Positions 16,534-27,983 are shown, counted from the first letter of the stretch. The stretch is DNA of 64,000 nt from Acidobacteriota bacterium (GCA_022711665.1 JAKLEN010000008.1:112906-176905), one strand, 5' to 3'. Translations and numbers: made by a program. The notes: generated by a model from the letters alone, not told the origin.

Positions 16534-16893
16534 CTAAAGGACCTCTTCGCTCTCCGGCGTCCAAGCCGGATCGACGATACAGAGGAAGGCCAGCCGGGAG
16601 GTGCCGATATTCTCTATGAACTGGATCTCGCCCGGCGGGATGCAGACGGCCTGGCCCGCCGCGATCTCGGCCAGCTCGCCTCCGACATGCATGCGGCCCC
16701 GGCCCTCGAGAATGTAGTAGACCTCGGAGACCGTCAGGCGATGGGGGAGGGTCGCCGCCCCGGGCCCGACCTCGGCGTGGGCCAGGCTGTAGCGTATAGG
16801 CAGGGGCTCGCGGACCGGGTTCAGGAGCTCTTTCAGGAAGGAGGCGTCGCCGGCCCGGAATCCGGCCTCGTCATCGAGCGTTTTGATGATCAT
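16534..16893 (-). CDS. Cupin-domain protein downstream of tRNA-Pro(CGG)
   Basis: A 119-residue single-domain cupin. Motif 1 is represented by LPHRLTVSEVYYILEGRGRMHVGG (about 50-73) and motif 2 by IPPGEIQFIENIG (about 90-102), with a histidine and glutamate in the metal-ligand positions of motif 1. The family binds metals or small ligands and ranges from enzymes to sensors. Its ATG lies just 20 bases after the 3' end of tRNA-Pro, with no recognisable Shine-Dalgarno, so its mRNA may be released by tRNA 3' processing. Substrate unknown. Confidence 0.75.
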   Translation of the reverse strand: MIIKTLDDEAGFRAGDASFLKELLNPVREPLPIRYSLAHAEVGPGAATLPHRLTVSEVYYILEGRGRMHVGGELAEIAAGQAVCIPPGEIQFIENIGTSRLAFLCIVDPAWTPESEEVL

Positions 16894-16913
16894 GGGCGAA
16901 GGGTCACGAAGAA

Positions 16914-16988
16914 TCGGGGAGGTGGGATTTGAACCCACGACCCCAGCGTCCCGAACGCTGTGCGCTAGCCAGGCTGCGCTACTCCCCG
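16914..16988 (-). tRNA. tRNA-Pro, anticodon CGG
   Basis: The minus strand folds into a full cloverleaf. The acceptor CGGGGAG pairs with CTCCCCG, the anticodon stem CAGCG/CGCTG encloses loop TTCGGGA (anticodon CGG), and the T arm is GTGGG-TTCAAAT-CCCAC. The discriminator is A and the following bases are TTC, so CCA is not encoded and must be added post-transcriptionally. It decodes the CCG proline codon, important in this GC-rich genome. It is probably co-transcribed with the cupin that starts 20 bases downstream. Confidence 0.95.
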
Positions 16989-17117
16989 ACGTGAGGGGCG
17001 TATTATACACATTTCCGCGGCGAATGGAAAGGGCCGGACGCGATCTTCGCGATATTGACGCCGGGCCGTCCTTATTGTAAGAAGGGAAGACCGCACGTTC
17101 GGGAAAAGGAGGACCGC

Positions 17118-17516
17118 ATGCGTCTTCGTTATTGGCTGCCTGTGGCATTGACCTTCGTCCTGGTCCTGGGAGCGAGCTCGGGTTGGGCCGGCCAGGAGAA
17201 GCCGGTAAAGCCGGCCGACATCGCCGGCGTCTGGGAGATGACGATCCAATCGCCCGAGGGCGACATGACGGGCGACGCGACCTTCGTCCAGGAAGGCGAT
17301 AAATTCAAGTTCGCCATGGCCGGGCCGCAAGGCTTCGATCTGGCCGGCGAGGGCACGGTCAAGGGCCAGGAGATCGAATGGTCCGTGACCCTGGCCGGCC
17401 CGCAGGGCGAATTTATCCTCACGTACAAGGGCAAGGTCGAGGGCGAGACCATGGCCGGCGACGTCCAGGCCGGCGATTTCGGCGCTTTCCCCTGGACTGC
17501 GAAGAAAAAGAAATAG
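17118..17516 (+). CDS. Secreted small beta-rich protein of unknown function
   Basis: A 132-residue protein with a signal peptide (MRLRYWLPVALTFVLVLGASSGWA) and a mature domain of about 105 residues. The mature part begins IAGVWEMTIQSPEGDMTG and alternates short strands and turns (FVQEGDKFKF, GEGTVKGQEIEW, GEFILTYKGKVEGETMAG). This is the small lipocalin-like module also seen fused to exported hydrolases in Acidobacteria-type genomes, where it may bind a ligand. AAAGGAGG precedes the ATG. A GC-rich hairpin follows the stop. No enzymatic residues are visible. Confidence 0.72.
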   Translation: MRLRYWLPVALTFVLVLGASSGWAGQEKPVKPADIAGVWEMTIQSPEGDMTGDATFVQEGDKFKFAMAGPQGFDLAGEGTVKGQEIEWSVTLAGPQGEFILTYKGKVEGETMAGDVQAGDFGAFPWTAKKKK

Positions 17517-17533
17517 GCCGGTCCGCTCTCCGT

Positions 17534-17550
17534 CCCCGGCCGCGCCGGGG
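17534..17550 (+). terminator. GC-rich hairpin after the small secreted protein
   Basis: CCCCGGC-CGC-GCCGGGG is a perfect 7-bp stem with a 3-base loop, followed by CCGTTTGT, 17 bases after the stop codon of the small secreted protein. Confidence 0.5.
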
Positions 17551-17554
17551 CCGT

Positions 17555-17584
17555 TTGTGCCCCGCCGCGGCGTGATAGTATAAT
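17555..17584 (+). promoter_or_regulatory. Promoter of the P-type ATPase
   Basis: TTGTGC (17555-17560), an 18-base spacer and TATAAT (17579-17584). A leader of about 35 bases with GGAGGA leads to the ATG at 17626. Confidence 0.5.
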
Positions 17585-17625
17585 AGCGGCTCGCATTCCC
17601 GTTCATCGTCCGGAGGATCATCAGC

Positions 17626-20331
<2,706 letters not shown>

Positions 20332-20362
20332 AGAACGGGGACGGACCCCGAAGGAGGCACTT

Positions 20363-22522
20363 ATGAACAAGCTATCCCGCATCCTGGCGTTCGCGGCCCT
20401 GGCCCTGGCCCTGACCTTCACGGCCGGCGCCGACGAGGGCATGTGGATGCCCCATCAGATGAAGGACCTCAACCTCAAGGCCCAGGGCCTGCGGATGGAC
20501 CCGGGCGAGCTCTACAAGAAGGACGGCACCGGCCTCATGAGCGCTGTGGTCAACCTCGGCGGCGGCACGGGCGAGTTCGTCAGCGCCGAGGGCCTCGTCC
20601 TGACCAACCACCACGTCGCCTACGGCGCCATCCAGAGGGCCTCCAGCAAGGAGAAGGACTACATCACCGACGGCTTCCTGGCCCGGACCCGGGCCGAGGA
20701 GATCCCGGCCCAGGGCTACCAGGTCGGCGTCCTCCTCGGCTACGAGGACGTGACGGCCAAGGTCAACGCCTGCTTCAAGCCCAAGATGACGCCGCGCCAG
20801 CGCTACGACGCCTTCGACAAGGTCCAGAAAGACCTCGTCGCCGCCGGCGAAAAGGCCGGGACGGACCTGCGCTGCACCCTGGCCTCGATGTACAGCGGCA
20901 ACGCCTACTACCTCTACACCTTCAAGCAGATCCGCGACGTCCGGCTCGTCTACGCTCCGCCCCAGGACCTGGGGAACTTCGGCGGCGAGACCGACAACTG
21001 GATGTGGCCCCGCCACACCTGCGACTTCTCCTTCCTGCGGGCCTACGTCGCGCCCGACGGGACGGCGGCCGATTACAGCCCCTCGAACGTCCCCTACAAG
21101 CCCAAGGTCTGGCTGAAGGTCTCCCTGGAAGGTTTCAAGGAGGGCGACTTCACCTTCGTCATGGGCTACCCGGGACGGACCTACCGCAACTACGCCCTGG
21201 CCGAGCTCAAGGCCGACCAGGAGAACATGGCCCAGAGGATCAAGGACACCCAGGACCTCATCGCCTTCTACGAGGCCGCCGGCAAGGCCGACAAGGAGGT
21301 CGAGATCCGCTATGCCTCGCTCGTTAAGGGCCTCTACAACGGCCTGAAGAACCGGCAGGGCAAGCTCGAGGGCTTCGTCAAATACGATCTCGTGGCCAAG
21401 AAGGCGGCCCAGGAGAAGGAGCTCCTCGACTGGATCGCGGCCGATCCCGCGCGGGCGAAAAAGTACGGCGCTGCGCCGGCCGCCCTCGAGGCCTTCCAGG
21501 CCCGCCAGAAGGCCTTCGGGGCCAGGACGGAGCTGCTGAACGGGGTCATCGGCGGCTCGACCATCATGTCCCAGGCCTACAACATCCTGCGGGCCGTGAC
21601 CGAGATCCAGAAGCCCGACAAGGACCGCGAAGCGGCCTTCCAGGAGCGGAACCTGCCCCGCTTCAAGCAGGGCCTGCAGCTGGCCGAGCGGGGCTACGTC
21701 TTCGCCACGGACCGGGAGCTGCTGAAGTGGACGCTCAACCGGCTCAAGGCCTCCCATCCCGACGCGGCCGCCTGGCCGGCGTCGCTCCGCGGGCTGGCCG
21801 CCGGCTCCGAAGCCGACGTGGCCGCCCGGGTGGACGCCATGTACGCCAAGACGACGCTGGGCGATCCGGCCAAGAGGCTCGAGCTCGTCGGGCTCAAGCC
21901 GGCCGGGCTGGCCGCGATCGACGACCCGTTCCTCAAGATCGCCGCCGGCATGGAGCAGGAGATCAAGGGCGTTCGCGAGGAGAGCAAGGGCTTCTCCCGC
22001 GAGGGCGCCGACCTGAAGATGGCCTACGAAGCGGCCATCCTGGAGATGAGGAAAGGCACCTATCCGCCCGACGCCAACGGCACCATCCGCTTCACCTACG
22101 GCCCCGTCCTGGGCTACCAGCCCAGGGACGCCGTCGCCTACCTGCCGCAGACGACGGTCAAGGGTGTCATCGAGAAGGACACGGGCGTCTTCCCGTTCAA
22201 GGTGCCGGCCAAGATCAAGGACCTCTGGAAAGCCAGGGACTTCGGCCCCTACGCGGACGCCCGGCTCGGCGACGTCCCGTCCTGCTTCCTGAACACGACC
22301 AACGTCACCGGCGGCAATTCCGGCTCGCCGACGTTCAACGCCAAGGGCGAGCAGATCGGCATCATCTTCGACATGACCTACGAGAGCGTCATCGGCGACT
22401 ACTACATCATCCCCGAGCTGCAGCGCTCGATCAGCGTCGATCTCCGCTACGTGCTCTGGGTGACCGACAAGTTCTCCGGCGCCGGCCACATCGTCCGGGA
22501 GATGGGCCTGGCGGGGAAGTGA
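20363..22522 (+). CDS. S46 family dipeptidyl-peptidase (DPP7/DPP11-like)
   Basis: A 719-residue exported serine peptidase with a signal peptide (about 1-23). The trypsin-like halves carry the catalytic histidine in TNHHVAYG (H83/H84), the aspartate in DNWMWPRHTCDF (D221) and the serine in TGGNSGSP (S653). The family cleaves dipeptides from peptide N-termini in the periplasm. The residue 18 after the serine is glycine in DPP7 and arginine in DPP11; here it is M671 in IIFDMTYESVIGDYY, so specificity may differ from both. GAAGGAGG precedes the ATG. The stop overlaps the next start as TGATG, implying coupling. Confidence 0.93.
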   Translation: MNKLSRILAFAALALALTFTAGADEGMWMPHQMKDLNLKAQGLRMDPGELYKKDGTGLMSAVVNLGGGTGEFVSAEGLVLTNHHVAYGAIQRASSKEKDYITDGFLARTRAEEIPAQGYQVGVLLGYEDVTAKVNACFKPKMTPRQRYDAFDKVQKDLVAAGEKAGTDLRCTLASMYSGNAYYLYTFKQIRDVRLVYAPPQDLGNFGGETDNWMWPRHTCDFSFLRAYVAPDGTAADYSPSNVPYKPKVWLKVSLEGFKEGDFTFVMGYPGRTYRNYALAELKADQENMAQRIKDTQDLIAFYEAAGKADKEVEIRYASLVKGLYNGLKNRQGKLEGFVKYDLVAKKAAQEKELLDWIAADPARAKKYGAAPAALEAFQARQKAFGARTELLNGVIGGSTIMSQAYNILRAVTEIQKPDKDREAAFQERNLPRFKQGLQLAERGYVFATDRELLKWTLNRLKASHPDAAAWPASLRGLAAGSEADVAARVDAMYAKTTLGDPAKRLELVGLKPAGLAAIDDPFLKIAAGMEQEIKGVREESKGFSREGADLKMAYEAAILEMRKGTYPPDANGTIRFTYGPVLGYQPRDAVAYLPQTTVKGVIEKDTGVFPFKVPAKIKDLWKARDFGPYADARLGDVPSCFLNTTNVTGGNSGSPTFNAKGEQIGIIFDMTYESVIGDYYIIPELQRSISVDLRYVLWVTDKFSGAGHIVREMGLAGK

Positions 22523-24087
22523 TGCTGGGCCGCCGTCCGGTCCTCGGCCTGGCCGGGCTGGTCATTTTCGCCGGGGCGGCGGCCGTCGCCTGCCGCCCGG
22601 CCCCCGGGGGGCCTTCGCCCGCGGGCCCGCGGGCCGAGCTCAGCCGCTCGGAGATCCTTGACCGGATCAAGGGCGGCTGGGCCGGCCAGGTCATCGGCTG
22701 CACCTTCGGCGGCCCGACGGAGTTCCGTTTTCCCGGGGCCATGATCGCCGACTACCAGCCCATCCCCTGGGATGCGGGCATCGTGGCCCGGCGCTTCGAG
22801 CGCTCGCCCGGCCTCTACGACGACGTCTACATGGACCTGACCTTCCTCGAGGTCATGTCCCGGGAAGGGATCGACGCGCCGGCGGCCCGGCACGCCCAGG
22901 CCTTCGCCCGCGCCGCTTACCCCCTCTGGCACGCCAACCAGGCGGCCCGCTACAACATCCTGCACGGCCTCCTGCCGCCGGACTCCGGACACTGGAAGAA
23001 CTCGCCGCACGCCGACGACATCGATTTCCAGATCGAGGCCGACTTCGCCGGCCTGGTCAGCCCGGGCCTGGTCGACGCCGGGGCCGAGATCTGCGACCGC
23101 GTCGGCCATATCATGAATTACGGCGACGGCTGGTACGGCGGCGTCTACGTCGCGGCCCTGTACAGCCTGGCCTTCGTCGAGAGCGGCGTCGAGACGGTCG
23201 TCGAAAAGGCCCTGGAGGTCCTGCCGCCCGGATCCGGTTTCGCCCGGTGCGTCCGCGACGTCCTGGCCTGCTACCGGGCCGACCCGGAGGATTGGCGGGC
23301 GGCCTGGCTGGCCGTCGAGCGCAAGTGGGCGGAGGACGTCGGCTGTCCCGATTTCGTCTTTGATCCCGGCAACATCGACGCCCGGGTCAACGGGGCCTAT
23401 GTCGTCATCGGCCTGCTCTATGGGCGAGGCGATTTCGGCCGGACCCTCGAGATCGCGGCCCGATGCGGCCAGGACTCGGACTGCAACCCGGCCAGCGCCG
23501 GGGGGATCCTGGGGACGATCCTGGGCTACGGGGCCATCCCGGCGCGGTGGCGGGAGCCCCTCAAGGCCATCGAGGACCGCCCCTTTCCCTACACGGACCT
23601 GTCCCTGAACGAAGTCTATGAAACGACCCTGCGGCTGGCCCTGGACCTCGTCCGGGCCAACGGCGGAGAGATCGAGGGGGAAACCGTCCGGCTCCCCGGC
23701 CGCGGGATCCATCCGGTGCGTTATGAGGTGAGTTTCCCGGGCCACTATCCGGTCGAGCGGCGGCGCCTGGGCGGGACGCTCGAAGCGCCGGCCGAGATCG
23801 AGTTCGAGGGCACGGGCTTCGTCCTGGGCGGCGGGCCGTCGAAGATGGCCGCGCCCGGCTCGGACCCCTATGCCTATGAGGTCGAGCTGGCCCTCGACGG
23901 CGGGGCGCCGTCGGTCGTCGTCCTGCCGGTCGACGATCTCGTCCGCCGACTCGAGATCGCCTGGGGCTACGGGCTGGCCCGGGGCCGGCACACGCTGGCG
24001 CTGAGGCTGTTGAACCCCCGGCCCGGCGAGACCGTCGGCCTGGGCGACCTCATCGTCTACGGCGACAGGCCGGCGGGCCGGAGCTAG
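22522..24087 (+). CDS. Lipoprotein ADP-ribosylglycohydrolase-family protein
   Basis: A 521-residue protein. A lipobox with C24 (AAAVAC) predicts export and lipid anchoring. The core is an ADP-ribosylglycohydrolase (DraG/ARH-type) fold: ILDRIKGGWAGQVIGCTFGG near the N-terminus, metal-site DDVYMDLTFLEVM and the second metal motif GQDSDCNPASAGGILGTILG. An extra beta-rich domain (about 390-521) follows. DraG enzymes remove ADP-ribose from proteins or nucleotides in the cytoplasm, so an exported copy is unusual; outside the cell it may act on another N-glycoside. Its start overlaps the S46 peptidase stop (TGATG). Confidence 0.8.
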   Translation: MLGRRPVLGLAGLVIFAGAAAVACRPAPGGPSPAGPRAELSRSEILDRIKGGWAGQVIGCTFGGPTEFRFPGAMIADYQPIPWDAGIVARRFERSPGLYDDVYMDLTFLEVMSREGIDAPAARHAQAFARAAYPLWHANQAARYNILHGLLPPDSGHWKNSPHADDIDFQIEADFAGLVSPGLVDAGAEICDRVGHIMNYGDGWYGGVYVAALYSLAFVESGVETVVEKALEVLPPGSGFARCVRDVLACYRADPEDWRAAWLAVERKWAEDVGCPDFVFDPGNIDARVNGAYVVIGLLYGRGDFGRTLEIAARCGQDSDCNPASAGGILGTILGYGAIPARWREPLKAIEDRPFPYTDLSLNEVYETTLRLALDLVRANGGEIEGETVRLPGRGIHPVRYEVSFPGHYPVERRRLGGTLEAPAEIEFEGTGFVLGGGPSKMAAPGSDPYAYEVELALDGGAPSVVVLPVDDLVRRLEIAWGYGLARGRHTLALRLLNPRPGETVGLGDLIVYGDRPAGRS

Positions 24088-24104
24088 TCCGCGGCGCGCC
24101 TGGT

Positions 24105-24122
24105 CCGGCCGCCCGCGGCCGG
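24105..24122 (+). terminator. GC hairpin after the ADP-ribosylglycohydrolase-like gene
   Basis: CCGGCCG-CCCG-CGGCCGG is a perfect 7-bp stem with a 4-base loop, 17 bases after the stop codon and before the next promoter. Confidence 0.5.
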
Positions 24123-24135
24123 CGCGATCCCGGTC

Positions 24136-24165
24136 TTGACCTCGTTTCGCCGACTGTTCTAGAAT
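24136..24165 (+). promoter_or_regulatory. Promoter of the Tat-signal aminotransferase
   Basis: TTGACC (24136-24141), an 18-base spacer and TAGAAT (24160-24165), then about 48 bases to the GTG start at 24214. Confidence 0.5.
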
Positions 24166-24213
24166 CACCCCTTGCGTCGCTCCCGTCAAAATCTTTCGCC
24201 GAGGAGGCCGAGC

Positions 24214-25581
24214 GTGAAGACAAGCGGAACCTGGAGCCGGAGATCGTTCATGAAGTCGGTCGGCGCGTTCGGCGCCGCAGCCGCGGCCTTCGATCCGAAG
24301 GGGTTGCCGCGCGTCGTGGAGGCCTCCCAGTCGGTCGCCGGGAGGACGCCCGAAGACGTGGCCAAGGACGAGTTCTACTGGCGCGAGATCCAGCTGGCCT
24401 TCAAGCTCGACCGCGAGCTCATCAACCTCAACAACGGCTTCACCTGCCCCATGCCCCGGGTGTCGCTGGACTCGACCTTCCGCTACATGGAGATGATCAA
24501 CATGCTGCCCGTCCACTACCAGGGCATGGTGGCCGGCAACAGCGAGACCCTGCGCCGCCGCATGGCCAACGAATTCGGCTGCGACAAGGAGGAGATGGCC
24601 CTGACTCGGGGCGCCAGCGAGGCCCTGCAGATCGCCCAGAACGGCCTCGACCTCAAGGCCGGCGACGAGGTCATCACGACCGAGCAGGATTATCCCCGCA
24701 TGCTGACGACCTGGGACCAGCGGATGCGGCGCGAGGGCATCAAGGTCACGCGCCTGCAGTTCCCGGTGCCGGCGACCCAGGACTACCTCTACGGCATGTT
24801 CGAGAAGGCCGTCACGCCGCGGACCAAGGTCTTCCACTTCACCCACATCACCAACCTCACGGCCCAGCTCTTCCCGGTCAAGCGCCTGTCCCGCCTGGCC
24901 CGGTCGAAGGGCATCGTCACCATCGTCGACGGCGCCCACGCCCTGGGCCATTTCCCGTTCAAGCTCCGCGACCTCGAGTGCGACGCCTACGGCGTCAGCC
25001 TCCACAAGTGGCTCCTGGCGCCGCTCGGCAACGGCTGCCTCTACGTTCGCAAGGAGATGATCCCGCGGTTCTGGCCGCTCCAGGCCGCCCCCGAGCAGCA
25101 GGACAACGACATCCGCAAGTTCGAGTCGATCGGCACCCATCCCTGGGCCATCCGGGCGGCCCTGGGCGAGTCCCTGGCCTTCCACCAGGCCATCGGGGCG
25201 GAGCGCAAGGCGGCCCGGCTGCGCTACCTGAACATGCGCTGGGTCAACGCCCTAAAGGGCCATTCCCGGATCAGGATCCTGACCGACACGAGCGAGCCGC
25301 CCCAGGCCTGGGGCGTCATGGCCGTCAACATCGAGGGCCTCGACGTCAGGCAGCTTTCGACCTTCCTGCGGGACCGCTACCGGATCATCGTCGTGCCGCT
25401 CGTCGGCGGCGCGCCGCCGAACTCGGTCTTCGACTACCAGGCCCTGCGGGTCTCGCCGAACGTCTATACGACCCTCGAGGAGATCGACACCTTCATCGAG
25501 GCCATGGAAGACGCCCTGAAGAACGAGGTGCCCGAGTCGCCCGACCCGGTCCCGGGCTACCCGGCCGAGGCGGCGGTCTAG
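24214..25581 (+). CDS. Tat-exported class V aminotransferase (isopenicillin-N-epimerase-like)
   Basis: A 455-residue protein from the GTG at 24214, chosen because GAGGAGG lies 6 bases upstream; an in-frame ATG 14 codons earlier lacks a ribosome site. The N-terminus SRRSFMKSVGAFGAAAAAF is a twin-arginine signal, so the folded enzyme is probably exported with its cofactor. The body is a class V PLP fold with ITTEQDYPR, IVDGAHALGHFPF (aspartate to the pyridine nitrogen) and Schiff-base K265 in SLHKWLLAPLG. Relatives include isopenicillin N epimerase and cysteine desulfurase-like enzymes; the substrate is unknown. A small secreted protein follows 15 bases later. Confidence 0.85.
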   Translation: MKTSGTWSRRSFMKSVGAFGAAAAAFDPKGLPRVVEASQSVAGRTPEDVAKDEFYWREIQLAFKLDRELINLNNGFTCPMPRVSLDSTFRYMEMINMLPVHYQGMVAGNSETLRRRMANEFGCDKEEMALTRGASEALQIAQNGLDLKAGDEVITTEQDYPRMLTTWDQRMRREGIKVTRLQFPVPATQDYLYGMFEKAVTPRTKVFHFTHITNLTAQLFPVKRLSRLARSKGIVTIVDGAHALGHFPFKLRDLECDAYGVSLHKWLLAPLGNGCLYVRKEMIPRFWPLQAAPEQQDNDIRKFESIGTHPWAIRAALGESLAFHQAIGAERKAARLRYLNMRWVNALKGHSRIRILTDTSEPPQAWGVMAVNIEGLDVRQLSTFLRDRYRIIVVPLVGGAPPNSVFDYQALRVSPNVYTTLEEIDTFIEAMEDALKNEVPESPDPVPGYPAEAAV

Positions 25582-25596
25582 AAGGGGAGGGGAAAA

Positions 25597-26016
25597 ATGA
25601 AACGTCAGGCAGCCGCGCTCGCGGCGCTGGCCCTGTTCCTGGCGGCGGGGGCCGTCACGGCCTTCGCCCAGGCGGCCTTCAAGGTGCCCTTCCCGCTCAA
25701 AGCGGCCGGCAAGAACCTTGCCGCCGGCGAATACGCGGTGGTCAAGGCCCCGGACGGAGGCCTGGTCCTGAAGCAGGCCGCGACCGGCAGGGAGACGCCG
25801 CTGGCCGTCTTGGAGAGGATCCCCCAGCCGGCCCCGCCCGTCGCGGAGCCCCGGCTCGTCTTCGACGAGGTCGGCGACTTCGCCCCGTCGTACACGGAGT
25901 ACATCACGGTGTACGTCCTGGCCGAGGTCTGGCTGCCGGGCGAGGACGGCTACCGCGTCCACGTGACCAAGGGGGCCCACAAGACCAAGGCCGTCAGCGG
26001 CGCCGCGGCCAGGTGA
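25597..26016 (+). CDS. Secreted small protein of unknown function
   Basis: A 139-residue protein with a signal peptide (about 1-26, ending AFAQA). The mature part starts FKVPFPLKAAGKNLAAGEYAVVKAPDGGLVLKQ, a pattern I associate with small exported proteins common in Acidobacteria-like genomes (V-P-F-x-F-x-V-x-G-K-x-L-P-A-G-E-Y). No enzymatic motif is evident. GGGGAGGGG precedes the ATG, and the gap to the aminotransferase is only 15 bases, so the two are likely one transcript. Role unknown. Confidence 0.65.
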   Translation: MKRQAAALAALALFLAAGAVTAFAQAAFKVPFPLKAAGKNLAAGEYAVVKAPDGGLVLKQAATGRETPLAVLERIPQPAPPVAEPRLVFDEVGDFAPSYTEYITVYVLAEVWLPGEDGYRVHVTKGAHKTKAVSGAAAR

Positions 26017-26080
26017 ACCGGCCGCGGACCGGCCGGATTCTGCTATAATAACCGTTCGGATTTCATTCAGGGACAGGTCT

Positions 26081-27958
26081 ATGATCGTCGTCGATAATCT
26101 CTCGAAGAGCTACGGCCCGCAGACGCTCTTCGACTCCGTCAGCTTCAAGGTCAACCGCCGCGAGCGGGTCGGCGTCGTCGGCCGCAACGGCCACGGCAAG
26201 ACCACGCTGCTGCGGATGATCACCGGCGAGGAGGAGCCGGACGCGGGCACGATCACCAGGCCGCGCAAGTACCGCGTCGGCTACCTCGAGCAGCGGCCCC
26301 GCTTCACCGAGGCGACGGTCCTGGCCGAGGGGGCCCGGGCCCTGCCGCACGACTCGCCGAACGAGATCTGGCGGGTCGAGAAGATCCTGGCCGGGCTGGG
26401 CTTCAGCCAGGCCGACCTGGAGAAGAAGCCGTCCGAGCTCTCCGGCGGCTTCCAGGTCCGCCTGAACCTGGCCAAGGTCCTGGTCGGCGACCACCAGATG
26501 CTCCTGCTCGACGAGCCCAGCAACTACCTCGACATCACCTCGCTCCGCTGGCTCGAGCGCTTCCTGGCGGCCTGGCCGGGCGAGCTGCTGCTGATCACCC
26601 ACGACCGCGGCTTCATGGACAGCGTCGTCACCCACGTCCTCGGCATCCACCGGCGCAAGGTCCGCAAGATCGAGGGCGACACCGGCAAGTACTACGAGCA
26701 GATCGCCGCCGAGGAGGAGATCTACGAGAAGACCCGCCTCAACGACGAGCGCAAGCGCAAGGAGATGGACCTCTTCATCACCCGCTTCCGGGCCAAGGCC
26801 CGGCTCGGCGGTTTGGTCCAGTCGCGGGTCAAGTCGCTCGAGAAGATGGAAAAGCGGGAGAAGCTCGAGGAGGTCAAGGACCTGGAGTTCGCCTTCGCCG
26901 AGAAGCCGGGCTACCACAAGTACGCCCTGGACATCCGCGACCTGTCCTTCGCCTATACGCCGGACCGGCCGCTCATCCGCCGCTTCTCGATCAGCATCGG
27001 CGCCAAGGACCGGGTCTTCATCATCGGCCGCAACGGCCGGGGCAAGACCACCCTGCTGCGGCTGCTGGCCGGCGACCTGACGCCCCAGTCCGGGCGGATC
27101 GACTCTCCCCAATCGGTGGCCGCCGGCTACTTCGAGCAGACCCATATCTCGACCCTGGCCGAGGCCAACACCGTCCTCGAGGAGATCGCCTCGGCCGACC
27201 CGGAAGGCGATCCAAAGAGGTCCCGGTTCATCGCCGGCGGCATGATGTTCGAGGGCGACGACGCCCTCAAGCCCATCCGGGTGCTCTCGGGCGGAGAGAA
27301 GAGCCGCGTCCTGCTGGGCAAGCTCATCGCCACGCCGCTCAACCTGCTGCTCCTGGACGAGCCGACCAACCACCTCGACATCGAGTCCAACGACGCCCTG
27401 CTCGAGGCCATCGACGCCTTCGACGGGGCCGTCGTCATGGTCACGCACAACGAGATGTTCCTCCACGCCCTGGCCGACCGGCTGGTCGTCTTCGACAACG
27501 ACGACATCGTCGTCTACGAGGGCGGCTACCAGCGCTTCCTGGACAAGGTCGGCTGGCGGGACGAGGTCATGCAGGGAACGCTCGCGGCCGTGCCGCCTCC
27601 GGCGGCGGACGGGGCGGAGCGGCCCAGGTGGACGCCCAAGGAGCTGCGCCGGATGCGGTCCGAGATCGTGGCCGAGCGGTCCCGCGGGCTGCGGCCGCTC
27701 GAGGCCCGGATGGCCGAGATCGAGAAGACCGTCGAGGCGAACGACGCCGCCCTGCACGAGCTCAACGTCCGGCTGGTCCGGGCCTCGCAGGACCGGGACG
27801 GGGCCACGGTCGTCGAGGTCTCCAAGGCCATGCACAAGGCGAAGAAGGAGAACGACGGCCTGCTCGAGGAGCTGGAGAAGGTGACCGGCACCTACGACGA
27901 CCTGAAGGCCTCGTACGACGCCCGGATGAGGGAGCTCGACGAGGCCGGCGGAGCCTAG
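26081..27958 (+). CDS. ABC-F ribosome-associated ATPase
   Basis: A 625-residue soluble protein with two ABC domains and no membrane segments. Walker A motifs are GRNGHGKTT (34-42) and, in the second half, GRNGRGKTT. Signatures are LSGGFQVR and LSGGEKSR, with Walker B sites LLLDEPSNYLDI and LLLDEPTNHLDI. The long charged linker between the domains (about 205-265) is the ABC-F interdomain arm that reaches the ribosomal P or E site. A C-terminal coiled coil (about 545-620) follows. ABC-F proteins act in translation or protect ribosomes from antibiotics; the subtype (Uup, EttA, YbiT or resistance) is not clear. TATAAT at 26044-26049 is a possible -10. Confidence 0.92.
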   Translation: MIVVDNLSKSYGPQTLFDSVSFKVNRRERVGVVGRNGHGKTTLLRMITGEEEPDAGTITRPRKYRVGYLEQRPRFTEATVLAEGARALPHDSPNEIWRVEKILAGLGFSQADLEKKPSELSGGFQVRLNLAKVLVGDHQMLLLDEPSNYLDITSLRWLERFLAAWPGELLLITHDRGFMDSVVTHVLGIHRRKVRKIEGDTGKYYEQIAAEEEIYEKTRLNDERKRKEMDLFITRFRAKARLGGLVQSRVKSLEKMEKREKLEEVKDLEFAFAEKPGYHKYALDIRDLSFAYTPDRPLIRRFSISIGAKDRVFIIGRNGRGKTTLLRLLAGDLTPQSGRIDSPQSVAAGYFEQTHISTLAEANTVLEEIASADPEGDPKRSRFIAGGMMFEGDDALKPIRVLSGGEKSRVLLGKLIATPLNLLLLDEPTNHLDIESNDALLEAIDAFDGAVVMVTHNEMFLHALADRLVVFDNDDIVVYEGGYQRFLDKVGWRDEVMQGTLAAVPPPAADGAERPRWTPKELRRMRSEIVAERSRGLRPLEARMAEIEKTVEANDAALHELNVRLVRASQDRDGATVVEVSKAMHKAKKENDGLLEELEKVTGTYDDLKASYDARMRELDEAGGA

Positions 27959-27983
27959 GACGGCGGGCCGGACCTGGCTCTCC

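Noticed and set aside
16914..16988. tRNA-Pro(CGG) treated as a pseudogene because CCA is missing
   Set aside because: All stems pair perfectly and the anticodon loop is normal; many bacteria add CCA after transcription.
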